Assembly: GCA_036736205.1 (NCBI GenBank)
Contig: DAINMX010000125.1
Coordinates: 1 to 17,831 of the forward strand
Direction of reading: 5' to 3'
DNA length: 17,831 nucleotides
Source: XYA12-FULL-58-9 sp001798605
GTDB taxonomy: Bacteria; Myxococcota; XYA12-FULL-58-9
The first letter of the stretch is position 1, and every line of letters begins with the position of its first letter. Shown in pieces: positions 6,431-13,323 of the stretch. The notes beneath the pieces were generated by a model. It saw nothing but the letters and a program-made list of their open reading frames with translations, had not been told where the DNA came from and searched no databases. The position numbers and the translations under genes were made by a program.

Positions 6431-6919
6431 TCATTTCATGCGACTGCTGAGAATGACTCGGGCACGCTTGGTGTAGGTCTTCCACTGGGGGAGATCGCCA
6501 CCGGCGGCAACCACTTCCCGCAGCAGTTGCAGGCCGCGGTCACGTTGGCCATGCAGGCAGCATGTTTCGCCCAGGCATGTCTTGGTAACGATGTCGTTTG
6601 GGTCCCGCTCGAGAGCCATGTCGTAGCACACGATAGCGGTGTCGTAGTCTTTTTGCGATTGGGCACAGGCACCGAGACCTCGCCAGCAGGACATGCGGGT
6701 TGGGTCCATACGGGTGGCCAAACCATAGATCAGCGACGCCTCTGCATACTTTTCAGAGCGGTAATAGCCGAGCGCGACGTTCTCAATCGAGCTCAATGAT
6801 GAATCGTCAAAATCGAACAACTCTTTGGGAGTCGAGGCACCACGGCGAATAGCTGCGAGGATGTCGTCGAGATCATCCTCCGGAAGATTGGTCAGCTCGG
6901 AGAGATCGGGTTTGGGCAT
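6431..6919 (-). CDS. Type III secretion chaperone, LcrH/SycD family
   Basis: 162 aa, three tandem TPR-like units. Residues 44-75 (ENVALGYYRSEKYAEASLIY, then GLATRMDP), 76-109 (CWRGLGACAQSQKDYDTAIVCYDMALERDP) and 110-143 (LGETCCLHGQRDRGLQLLREVV) follow the LcrH/SycD/IpgC pattern: an N-terminal acidic helix segment, YxxGKYxEAxxxF, and GLGAxxQxxxxYxxAxxxYxxA. These class II chaperones hold translocon proteins in the cytoplasm before export. The ATG lies 5 nt after the stop of the upstream gene, so the two are translationally coupled. That gene has the features expected of its substrate. No other T3SS gene is in the window. Generic TPR protein is the alternative; the GLGAC-x-Q-S-x-x-x-Y block favours the chaperone family. 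Confidence 0.8.
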   Translation of the reverse strand: MPKPDLSELTNLPEDDLDDILAAIRRGASTPKELFDFDDSSLSSIENVALGYYRSEKYAEASLIYGLATRMDPTRMSCWRGLGACAQSQKDYDTAIVCYDMALERDPNDIVTKTCLGETCCLHGQRDRGLQLLREVVAAGGDLPQWKTYTKRARVILSSRMK

Positions 6920-6924
6920 AGGGC

Positions 6925-7767
6925 CTACCCTCGGGTGAGCGCTTGGGTGCTTTGGTTGCGCAACTCATAGTGCTCTGAAAGAATGCGCAGCGAGAGCTTG
7001 AACAGCTCCTTCGACTCGTCGTAGTTGCCCTGGGATTCCTCGACCATCTGGTCCATCATCTCCGCTTGTTGCTCCCAACGCATTCCCTCCAGCCTCTTTT
7101 CATCTGCCTGGCGTTGTGGACCTTCCTGTTTGCTCTCCATCGTTTTGTACTTGGACCAGACATCAGCGATGGGCGTGGCGAGGTTAGCGACCGCCATTTG
7201 CTTGGCTTGGTTGGCGGAATCCGTTGCGGCCGTCGCCCCCTCAGTCCCGGCTTGGCCGACTTGAGTCGAGGCATAGGAGATGGCACAAACGATTACTGCC
7301 GTGACCACCGAGTCGGTGAACTGCCGCTCGGCTTCGTCCCGCTCAGCCTCCAACTGTTTTTCCGTACATGCGACCTGCGACTTTTTGCCGTCGACTTTGG
7401 CATTCTGAAATGCACGCTTGGCGCTCTTGGCGTCTGCCATATCCCGCATGGCAGTGCGAGCGGTCTCCGACATCGCCAACCACATCAAGGCTGCATCACC
7501 TGACCCAGACATCCAACCGACTCGCCAGGTTGCACCCGCATCATCGATCTGCCCGGCGACATCTGGCAACGGCGGCGCACCCCCAAGGTCCCCATCGCCT
7601 CCCCGCGACGTCAATCGTGACTCGACGACATCGACCTTGAGAAGCGGTGCCGTCGAAGAAACCTGGTCCACAACGTTCGACCTTGGCTGACTGACGACGG
7701 GTGCCCGAGTTTGGTTGTCGATCGGAACGTTGATGAGATTGCTGGGAATGTTTGTCATATTGGTCAT
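6925..7767 (-). CDS. Putative T3SS translocon protein (SctB/SctE-like)
   Basis: 280 aa, starting at ATG 7767; the ribosome site is weak (GGGGCGG). The first 80 residues are polar and disordered (Asn/Thr/Pro/Ser rich), as in secreted substrates without a Sec signal. Residues 101-150 are a charged coiled coil; 152-172 are one hydrophobic segment (TDSVVTAVIVCAISYASTQV); 173-205 are Ala-rich and amphipathic; 207-275 are a second, long charged helix. One membrane helix between coiled coils, immediately upstream of an LcrH/SycD-type chaperone, is the arrangement of minor translocators such as YopD/EspB. The sequence is too divergent to name by eye. The 246 bp upstream is AT-rich and likely holds the promoter, though no clear boxes were found. 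Confidence 0.6.
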   Translation of the reverse strand: MTNMTNIPSNLINVPIDNQTRAPVVSQPRSNVVDQVSSTAPLLKVDVVESRLTSRGGDGDLGGAPPLPDVAGQIDDAGATWRVGWMSGSGDAALMWLAMSETARTAMRDMADAKSAKRAFQNAKVDGKKSQVACTEKQLEAERDEAERQFTDSVVTAVIVCAISYASTQVGQAGTEGATAATDSANQAKQMAVANLATPIADVWSKYKTMESKQEGPQRQADEKRLEGMRWEQQAEMMDQMVEESQGNYDESKELFKLSLRILSEHYELRNQSTQALTRG

Positions 7768-8013
7768 GGCCGCCCCAAAAAGTGGTTCAGCCGTTCATAC
7801 CCCGCAGTCGTTGAATCGGTTTTTAATTATTCGGTTCTGAAATATTCAATGCACCTATCAATTAGGTTAGATTATTGCCACAGAATCCGTGCTGCAGACG
7901 ATGGCTCGAGTCCGAAAGCCAAACCATCGGCCGGACGGCACCTCGAGTTCTTGTTAACTCAGGTCAACAAAGATGCACTCAAAATCCGCCGGAAGTGAAC
8001 GTGCGCCCGCCGG

Positions 8014-8481
8014 CTACCAGCGATGGTAGGCGGGATGGCCCTCTTTGACAGCAATGAACACGCCATGACAGGCGGCGCAGATCTCGCCGTCCACTTCCAG
8101 GGTGCCCTCTACATTGGCGCGACGCTTTGATGAATCGGTAACGCGGGCGCGTAGGATCACGGGACCGGCGCTCGGAGTCGGGCGCTTGAGCTCGATCTTG
8201 TATTCGGCCGTCACGGTGCAGGGTGGCTCGTCAACCCCCGCCTTCTTCATCAGATGCATGGCCGCCGCCCAATTGCAGTGACAATCGAGGAGCGAGCCGA
8301 TGATGCCGCCATTGAGCATGCCATCAAAAGCTTCGTGGGTGGGTACTTCGGGAGTCCACTCGGCCACCAATTCGTCACCACGCTCGAAGCTCCGAATGCG
8401 CAGTCCCTTGGGATTTGCAGGTCCACATCCGAAACAATGATTGTCGGGGGCGTATCGCTCTTGCACGCTCTTGGTTGTCAT
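8014..8481 (-). CDS. Hotdog-fold thioesterase (PaaI/4HBT-like)
   Basis: 155 aa. The frame is open to 8622, but ATG 8481 is chosen because GAGGTG precedes it by 9 nt and the upstream part overlaps the neighbouring membrane protein gene. The N-terminus has NHCFGCGPANPKGLRI, the CFGCG-x-x-NPxGL signature of a PaaI-like subgroup. A 4HBT core follows: AFDGMLNGGIIGSLLDCHCN carries the GG-x5-LLD motif with probable catalytic Asp66; then TAEYKIELKRPTP and ILRARVTDSSKRRANVEGTL, the central strands. It probably hydrolyses an acyl-CoA or acyl-carrier thioester in the cytoplasm; the substrate is unknown. It starts 8 bp after the stop of the upstream membrane protein, so they are co-transcribed. Confidence 0.85.
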   Translation of the reverse strand: MTTKSVQERYAPDNHCFGCGPANPKGLRIRSFERGDELVAEWTPEVPTHEAFDGMLNGGIIGSLLDCHCNWAAAMHLMKKAGVDEPPCTVTAEYKIELKRPTPSAGPVILRARVTDSSKRRANVEGTLEVDGEICAACHGVFIAVKEGHPAYHRW

Positions 8482-8489
8482 TGAATCTT

Positions 8490-9167
8490 TCACCTCTTTG
8501 CCGCCATACGCTTGGCGGCACCGAGAATGGCACCCAGCACCACCGCAAGCAACGCCGCCATGATCACACGGTATTGCGACGGCAACATGAAAGTCACCGT
8601 ATGCGCCGGCACCCAGAACCAAATGCAGGCGGCACCGACAATGTGGAACATGCTGCGCCAGTCAATGCTGGTATAAACGTCCACCAATGGCCACCGTGTG
8701 AAGAGCTGTCCTCGATCGATGAGCGTGTCGGTGACGCGATGAAACACCATCATGGGAAACGCAAAGATCAGGTTCATGAAGAACGATTTCCAAAACGCCG
8801 TGAGAAAAACCGATTGCTCGCCGGGCAACAATCCATGCCTCAACAACCCATCGACGCCAAAGGAGAACAGTGGAAAAACAGCGGCAAAAACGATACCGAG
8901 AAATCCCCACACCAACATGCGCTCGGGCAAACGAATACCGCGCAAACGCCAGGTGCCATTGACAATCTTGCCGCTAAGGAGCTCTCCCATGGTGCCCAGC
9001 AGGGCGATCTTGGCGAGACCCATGGCGTAGGGATGCAACTCGGTCAAAGAAACAAAGATCCCGCGACTCACAGGAAAAACCAGCATCGTTATGACTGCGC
9101 CGAGAAGCGCCAACCAGACGACTGAGATGACCTTGTCCATCTGACGCATCTGACGCATCTGACGCAT
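8490..9167 (-). CDS. Integral membrane protein, possibly Mpv17/PMP22-like
   Basis: 225 aa with four or five hydrophobic helices (about residues 12-32, 45-62, 84-107, 122-142, 170-188 and 196-215). Features include KIALLGTMGELLSGKI, WKSFFMNLIFAFPMMVFHRV and IDWRSMFHIVGAACIWFWVP followed by AHTVTFMLPSQYR. The last block, IW-x-W-x-P-A-H and a short loop before the final helix, resembles bacterial relatives of the Mpv17/PMP22 channel family; the match is by eye and uncertain. The start is ambiguous: four in-frame ATGs (9167, 9158, 9149, 9140) lie in a 9-bp tandem repeat giving MRQMRQMRQMDK, and none has a strong ribosome site. The gene lies between the PIN toxin and the thioesterase on the same strand. 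Confidence 0.75.
   Translation of the reverse strand: MRQMRQMRQMDKVISVVWLALLGAVITMLVFPVSRGIFVSLTELHPYAMGLAKIALLGTMGELLSGKIVNGTWRLRGIRLPERMLVWGFLGIVFAAVFPLFSFGVDGLLRHGLLPGEQSVFLTAFWKSFFMNLIFAFPMMVFHRVTDTLIDRGQLFTRWPLVDVYTSIDWRSMFHIVGAACIWFWVPAHTVTFMLPSQYRVIMAALLAVVLGAILGAAKRMAAKR
9141..9167 (-). repeat. 9-bp tandem repeat (3 copies) duplicating the start codon
   Basis: Three exact copies of CTGACGCAT (plus strand) start at 9141, 9150 and 9159, with a degenerate fourth at 9168. Read on the minus strand each unit is ATGCGTCAG (M-R-Q), so the membrane protein gene has four in-frame ATGs in a row. Slippage would change N-terminal length without a frameshift. Confidence 0.85.
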
Positions 9168-9196
9168 CTAACGTTTCGCCGCCTTTGTGGCAATGG

Positions 9197-9610
9197 CTAG
9201 GGCGTAACGAGGTCCAGGAAGTCGAACTTCGCAAACCCTGCGTCGAAGGTACAAATCGAGCCTACGCCATGATGTCGCAGACACAATGCGATGCGGGCAT
9301 CGAAGATGTCGTTGCCCCGAAGTGGGAGACTCAACTCGACCAGTGCGCGCCACCACAGGTCCGACTCGTGGAGCACTCCAACATCGAACTCATCAATGAA
9401 GCGAGCCAAGAGCGCAACCGCTTCACCCAATGACAGTGGCTGCTCAAACACACGTGGGTGGGTGACCAAGCGGAGGAACTCAGCAACATTCGTTTGAGTC
9501 GTCGCAAATGGCCCCGAAGCAGCGTCGAGCCACGCGGCACTCCTTGCATGGTCCCGAGAGCTCGAGACGAGCAAGTGGACGAGTACGTTAGTGTCGAGTG
9601 CGATCGTCAT
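9197..9610 (-). CDS. vapC: PIN-domain ribonuclease toxin (VapC-like)
   Basis: 137 aa from ATG 9610; the upstream extension to 9643 lies inside the antitoxin gene. The PIN signature is intact: IALDTNVLVHLL at the N-terminus (Asp6), TNVAEF (Glu44), NDIFDARIA (Asp101/Asp104) and TFDAGF (Asp123). These acidic residues bind Mg2+/Mn2+ in PIN ribonucleases, which cleave tRNA or rRNA. The variant HPRVFEQPLSLGEA after the Glu is typical of the TTH0182/VapC subgroup with the T-H-P-R-V motif. Its start overlaps the end of the antitoxin gene by 23 nt, typical of toxin-antitoxin operons. Confidence 0.9.
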   Translation of the reverse strand: MTIALDTNVLVHLLVSSSRDHARSAAWLDAASGPFATTQTNVAEFLRLVTHPRVFEQPLSLGEAVALLARFIDEFDVGVLHESDLWWRALVELSLPLRGNDIFDARIALCLRHHGVGSICTFDAGFAKFDFLDLVTP

Positions 9611-9830
9611 CGAGGGCGTCCATGAGCGCGTCGCGGCTGTCAATGTTCATTAACGGGCGACCCAGATCGACCGGAGCAAGGCTGGGCTTTCGTTGCGCTC
9701 GTTGGCGCTCCAACTTTCGACCGATTCGAGCCCACTCGCTGACCGTCGCACTAATGGTTCGTCCCGTGCGCCCAGCCGCCTTCTTTGCGTCTTCGTAAAG
9801 GCTGTCGTCCAAAGTTAGGCTGGTCTTCAT
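9588..9830 (-). CDS. vapB: VapB-like antitoxin, ribbon-helix-helix type
   Basis: 80 aa from ATG 9830. The N-terminus MKTSLTLDDSLYEDAKKAAG gives a strand and helix, and TGRTISATVSEWARIGRKLE the second helix, consistent with a ribbon-helix-helix DNA-binding domain. The polar C-terminal part (from about residue 40, APVDLGRPLMNIDSRDALM) should be the toxin-neutralising tail. It overlaps the PIN toxin gene. A near-perfect promoter directly upstream contains a 14-bp palindrome between -35 and -10, the expected autoregulatory site. The predicted transcription start is at or next to the ATG, so the mRNA may be leaderless; AGGA only 2-3 nt from the ATG is too close to act normally. Confidence 0.85.
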   Translation of the reverse strand: MKTSLTLDDSLYEDAKKAAGRTGRTISATVSEWARIGRKLERQRAQRKPSLAPVDLGRPLMNIDSRDALMDALDDDRTRH

Positions 9831-9837
9831 ATTCCTA

Positions 9838-9866
9838 GTTATAGAATACGTATTCTTAAATGTCAA
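9838..9866 (-). promoter_or_regulatory. Near-consensus sigma-70 promoter of the vapBC operon
   Basis: On the minus strand TTGACA (9866-9861, perfect -35) is followed by exactly 17 bp and TATAAC (9843-9838, five of six -10). The expected start, about 7 nt downstream, falls at 9830-9832, where the antitoxin ATG is. This is the best promoter in the window. Confidence 0.85.
9843..9856. promoter_or_regulatory. Perfect 14-bp palindrome, probable antitoxin operator
   Basis: AGAATACGTATTCT is a perfect palindrome lying within the spacer of the vapBC promoter. Bound protein would block RNA polymerase. VapB or the VapBC complex is the likely ligand, by analogy with autoregulated type II toxin-antitoxin systems. 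Confidence 0.65.
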
Positions 9867-9946
9867 TACCTGGATTCCCACCTCGACATGCACCAGAATC
9901 CTCAGAGGACGCCCTGTCCAATCATGGAGACGACGATACGTCGGAA

Positions 9947-10750
9947 TCAGCGAGAAGGTGCCAGGATCCGTCTGGCCGGTCGCGTCAAGAGAATGACAAT
10001 GGCGACGTAGGCAGCCTGCAAGAGCACAGCGAGCAAGGCAAAAACCGTCAACGGCACGAGCACAATCACAAAGGGTGCGACTGTGAGCTCAGCGGCGGTA
10101 AGCAGGGTGACACCCATCGCCACAATGATGGAGAAGAGGAATCCGCCGAGCAAGCCACCGGCGAGATCTCTCAGGCTCGGTGCCATGTGCGATGCGATTG
10201 CCACCGCAAGGTAGAGCTGCAACACCAACCACGGTGATGCTTCTATCGAGGTGACGACGAAAAGCGCGAGCTGCACAAGATTCTTGAAGTAGCAGGACTG
10301 CACGGATTGGTGAGCCAACAAAGCCTGCCCCCGCTCCAAGACTTCTTGGCGAGCATCGGCCGGCAACAGGGTTGCACCGATGAAGGACAGCAGGACAGCT
10401 CCGGCAACGAAGGGCGCTATGCCAATAAAGAAGGTACCTACCAATTGCCAGGCGTTGCGCCGTCGATACGCGTGTCGCACGTACCCGAGGGTTCCGGTGC
10501 TGGGATCGGGCTCGAAGAGACTGTATGCGACCACACGGTGGCCGAAGAGTTTGATGGCGATGAGGTGGCTGAGCTCGTGCACCGGCACGCCAATAAACGC
10601 CGTGGGGTACAGGCTCGCACGCCAGCCAATACGCCAAAAGAGGCTGGCGGCGACTCGACGCTCGACAGAATGCAGAGCCGCAAGGATGAGAATGGCCGCC
10701 GCAACACCGCCGGACACAAAGAGAAGATTGATGGTAAACAGCTGCCCCAC
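9947..10750 (-). CDS. Polytopic membrane protein with HELSH metalloprotease-like motif
   Basis: About 267 aa from GTG 10750, chosen because protein-like sequence starts there; the frame is open to GTG 10858, but the extra 36 codons look non-coding. About seven hydrophobic segments. HELSH at residues 58-62, inside YPTAFIGVPVHELSHLIAIK, fits the HExxH zinc site of membrane-embedded M50-type proteases, and SHMAPSLRDLAGG further on may supply a third ligand (Asp), as the downstream Asp does in M50 enzymes. Residues LFEPDPSTGTLGYVRHAY between the helices form a hydrophilic loop. No substrate is evident. It could be an intramembrane protease or a non-catalytic relative. It lies upstream of the vapBC operon, on the same strand but probably transcribed separately. 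Confidence 0.7.
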   Translation of the reverse strand: MGQLFTINLLFVSGGVAAAILILAALHSVERRVAASLFWRIGWRASLYPTAFIGVPVHELSHLIAIKLFGHRVVAYSLFEPDPSTGTLGYVRHAYRRRNAWQLVGTFFIGIAPFVAGAVLLSFIGATLLPADARQEVLERGQALLAHQSVQSCYFKNLVQLALFVVTSIEASPWLVLQLYLAVAIASHMAPSLRDLAGGLLGGFLFSIIVAMGVTLLTAAELTVAPFVIVLVPLTVFALLAVLLQAAYVAIVILLTRPARRILAPSR

Positions 10751-10941
10751 CTGTCCACCATGCCACGGCAGTCCCCAGGAACAAATTTTCGCGCGCGACC
10801 TCGGGTTACAGCTCGAGGGCTTTGAGACGAACACGCTGGTCCACACGCACCCTGTCACTCCACAGCCGCACCAGACGATACTTGGGCGGGTACTGCGTGC
10901 TTTGGCCCGACTTTTTGTCGGTTATGACTGCTGATGCTGCC

Positions 10942-10973
10942 AAAAAGAAACCCCCGGGGGGACTCCGAGGGTT
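10942..10973 (-). terminator. Intrinsic terminator, minus strand, with no gene upstream
   Basis: On the minus strand AACCCTCGG-(7 nt)-CCGGGGGTT forms a 9-bp stem (one G-U) followed by TCTTTTT. It would stop transcripts coming from the right, but no intact minus-strand gene lies within 1.3 kb to the right. It is probably left from a deleted gene, or insulates the HELSH gene downstream. Confidence 0.7.
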
Positions 10974-11021
10974 GTTGGGCGGCCTTCTCAATCCGCTTCA
11001 TCGGCAACTTTTGCGGTCCTG

Positions 11022-11258
11022 GTGGCGTCTCTGGACGGCCAGCTTTGGGGGCTGAAATTGCCAAGCAAGATCAAGTCCCGGTATCACCTCACATTCAGAT
11101 GGAGACACCCCGCGAAGTTCGGACGCCGCGCACGCGGGCTGCACCGAAGTCGCGGAGGGCACCTACTGGCCGAGAAAGCCAAGGCCTTGGGTCGTAGCGC
11201 CCTCAAGAAGCTCGATACGATCGTCACTCCTGACACGCTCCTGCGCTGGCATACCTGA
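11022..11258 (+). pseudogene. Transposase/integrase N-terminal fragment
   Basis: The segment from about 11163 reads LLAEKAKALGRSALKKLDTI and then VTPDTLLRWHT before a stop. Its form, LxxxAKxLGRxAL-x-x-x-x-TIV-x-PDTLLRWHR, is a hallmark of the N-terminal region of rve-domain (DDE) IS transposases. The stop comes where the family continues RxLxAxKxD into the catalytic domain, so no DDE residues are left. Upstream codons (11022-11160) have degraded similarity. It is a dead remnant and evidence of past IS activity next to the broken gene and the dlt-like operon. Confidence 0.7.
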
Positions 11259-11290
11259 GCTTTCCCAGAACCCAATTGGGTGGCCGAGCC

Positions 11291-12235
11291 ATGTACCTGG
11301 CCACTCTCGATCCAACCACCAAGGGAACCTGCAAGGTGCGCGTCAACACGGACGCCCTACTCGACCTGCGAAGCCGCGGCTTCGATTTGTCGCAGCTCAC
11401 CATGATGATCAACAACAAGTCGTGGGGGCCTGAGCGGGAGTTCTACGTCACCGGAAATCCGCTAGACCCGGTGCACGGCGAAATCAAGATCGCCAAGCAG
11501 TTTAGCAACCGTCGGGATGAGGACCACCCGACCTCGGAGAAGGTCGACGCGCGGGGCTACAATGTCTATACGTCGCACGCCAAGGGTTTTGCGCTCGTCT
11601 GGATCGACCCCGAAAGCTCACCCCAAAGAAGAGTTCTGGCCGAGTTTCCCCATCATTCCCCCTTCGAACACCCGTTTTAACGCCCAAGGCCTTCTCGGCG
11701 CTTGCCGCCTGCAAAACGGTGAGCCCTTGACCGCCCCTGCCTATCGAAGCCTACCGACCGACGGCTTGACCGGGAAAATCAGTGACGCCAAAAGTGACCA
11801 TGTGGTCACGGCCGACGAGGTGGTCGGCATCCTCGCCGAGGCAAAAGCCGGAGGGACAAACCCCACCAAGGTGAAAGCGGTGCTCGATCTGTACGAGAAG
11901 ACGCCCACCGCTTCTTGGGCGAATCCGAGCATCAAATCGAATCGAAACAGACGGTGATCGATACCCTGGGGACCACGAAACTCCGGGACTTCTTGTTGCT
12001 TCATCACAGCATGCTGCCGGCAGACAAACGGGGCGACGATTTGGTCGATCTGCAAACCCTACCCTTACCCAAACCCCCGGCGAACGTTGAAAACGTGCTC
12101 GAGTATACCTACGGCGCCAACGTTCATTTCGTTGGATACTGCCGGAAAACGCCAACAGGGTTCATGCCTATGTGTCACCTCCGTCCCGGAGTTTACGAAA
12201 TGTTTTGTATCAGACATTCGGCACGCCACACCTAG
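11291..12235 (+). pseudogene. Unrecognised gene broken by two compensating frameshifts
   Basis: Three overlapping open segments read as one protein of about 310 residues. The first starts at ATG 11291 (MYLATLDPTTKGTCKVRVNT) and runs to about 11620; the second frame continues (EEFWPSFPIIPPSNTRFNAQ, later DHVVTADEVVGILAEAKAGG) to about 11930; the first frame then resumes (EHQIESKQTVIDTLGTTKLR) to the stop at 12235. The shifts are opposite, so frame is restored. No family is recognised; the middle loosely resembles EF-hand-like TADEVxxLLxEAxxGG segments of large deltaproteobacterial proteins. The 34-bp direct-repeat copy falls in the last 20 codons. Sequencing errors are an alternative to true decay. 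Confidence 0.5.
12177..12210 (+). repeat. 34-bp direct repeat, left copy
   Basis: It begins ACCTCCGTCCCGGAGTTTAC and ends in TTTTGTAT, identical to 17798-17831. It contains a small hairpin CTCCG-TCC-CGGAG. The sequences before the two copies differ, so the shared part begins at ACC. This copy overlaps the end of the broken gene. Confidence 0.9.
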
Positions 12236-12345
12236 TTCCAGCTCACCACATATGCATTGTGTTCAACCGCATCTTTACTCATGGCAGAGCTAGCATTCCT
12301 TGACTCTCTTAACCGAAGGCGACGAACAAATTAGTTAGAATTGAA

Positions 12346-13323
12346 TTATGATACAATATTTATCCCAAAACCAATAGATACGGGTAGGCGACCCCGCAGG
12401 CATTTGCCAACAACCAAGAAATACCTCATCCAATCACCAAGCTCTACTGACCGACCCTCCACCCGCGCCGAGTCGATCGTTATGCTGGTGCCCCCAGCGC
12501 AGGCAACAACCACAGATTTCTGTTCTTCGATGATGGTGCCTGGTGGGGCTGTTGTCGGCTTGCCAACCGATACTCCCATCACCTCGATGACCATCTCATC
12601 AGTGACGTCGAGCCGAGCGGTGTAGGTGGGTGATTGAAAGCGGCCGTAGTTGCCCGCTCGCACAAAACCTTGCACTTCACTTGCAGTCCAGTTCCAATCG
12701 ATGTTTGGATCTTGAGCGTCCGCAGAACGGAACACTCTGCGTTTTGCTAAATCCTGAGGGCATCGACCGAGGTTCGTGCCAGCAATGATCTGATCCACGA
12801 CTCGACACAAGATACCCACGCCTGTCTCCATCGTACGCTGAAACAGAGAGAGTCCTGTGTCCTGTGGGTCGATGGGAAAACGTTCGGACTCAATGATGTC
12901 GCCGGCATCAACCCGCGCCACCATTTCGTGAACACAGGCACCAAACTCAGTAGCCCCCTCCCGCAGTGCCCACTGGTGGACATGAACGCCACCGTACTCG
13001 GGAAGGAGGCCTGGATGGAGGTTGAATGCCCGTGACGGAAATCGGTCGAGCACCTGAATGTCTAGAATCACCATGTTGTTGACACTTAAGAGCCAATCGG
13101 CAGTCAGGGAACTCACGAAAGCATCGGAACGTTCCCGGCGCCCCTTGGGGCTGAGCAATAGGCTATCTCCAACGCACACTCCCCAACGTTTGGCCACGTT
13201 GACAATGAGCGGATGCCAGGGTGCCTTGGTAAACACACCCTCAACCTTGCCCCCCTGCTTGATGATGTATTGCAGGGCACGGGCTGCTGGCTGCCCTTCG
13301 CCGACGAGGATGAAAGTACTCAC
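12346..13323 (-). CDS. Formyltransferase (Fmt/NRPS F-domain type), dlt-like operon
   Basis: 325 aa from GTG 13323, which overlaps the upstream stop as GTGA. The N-terminal formyl_trans_N domain starts FILVGEGQPAARALQYI. The catalytic triad is complete: Asn101 and His103 in FNLHPGLLPEYGG (the SLLP-type loop) and Asp139 in VDAGDIIESE. A C-terminal domain has IDWNWTASEVQGFVRA, the usual IDW-x-x-x-x-E-x-x-x-x-VRA motif, then a PPGTI strand. Such enzymes transfer a formyl group from N10-formyl-tetrahydrofolate to an amino group on Met-tRNA, a nucleotide-sugar or a carrier-bound amino acid. Here it is the last gene of an operon with an adenylation enzyme and carrier protein, which favours carrier-bound aminoacyl as substrate; an amino sugar is the alternative. 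It is too divergent and out of context to be housekeeping Fmt. Confidence 0.85.
   Translation of the reverse strand: MSTFILVGEGQPAARALQYIIKQGGKVEGVFTKAPWHPLIVNVAKRWGVCVGDSLLLSPKGRRERSDAFVSSLTADWLLSVNNMVILDIQVLDRFPSRAFNLHPGLLPEYGGVHVHQWALREGATEFGACVHEMVARVDAGDIIESERFPIDPQDTGLSLFQRTMETGVGILCRVVDQIIAGTNLGRCPQDLAKRRVFRSADAQDPNIDWNWTASEVQGFVRAGNYGRFQSPTYTARLDVTDEMVIEVMGVSVGKPTTAPPGTIIEEQKSVVVACAGGTSITIDSARVEGRSVELGDWMRYFLVVGKCLRGRLPVSIGFGINIVS

Noticed and set aside
10751..10858. N-terminal extension of the HELSH membrane protein to GTG 10858
   Set aside because: The extra residues look non-coding and would put a polar stretch before the first membrane helix; GTG 10750 fits better, though the start remains uncertain.
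10806..10991. 61-codon minus-strand frame overlapping the terminator
   Set aside because: It contains the terminator hairpin and has no ribosome site or recognisable family.
12346..13323. Housekeeping methionyl-tRNA formyltransferase
   Set aside because: The catalytic motifs fit the superfamily, but context (last gene of a dlt-like operon, GTGA overlap) and absence of def or other translation genes argue for a specialised enzyme.
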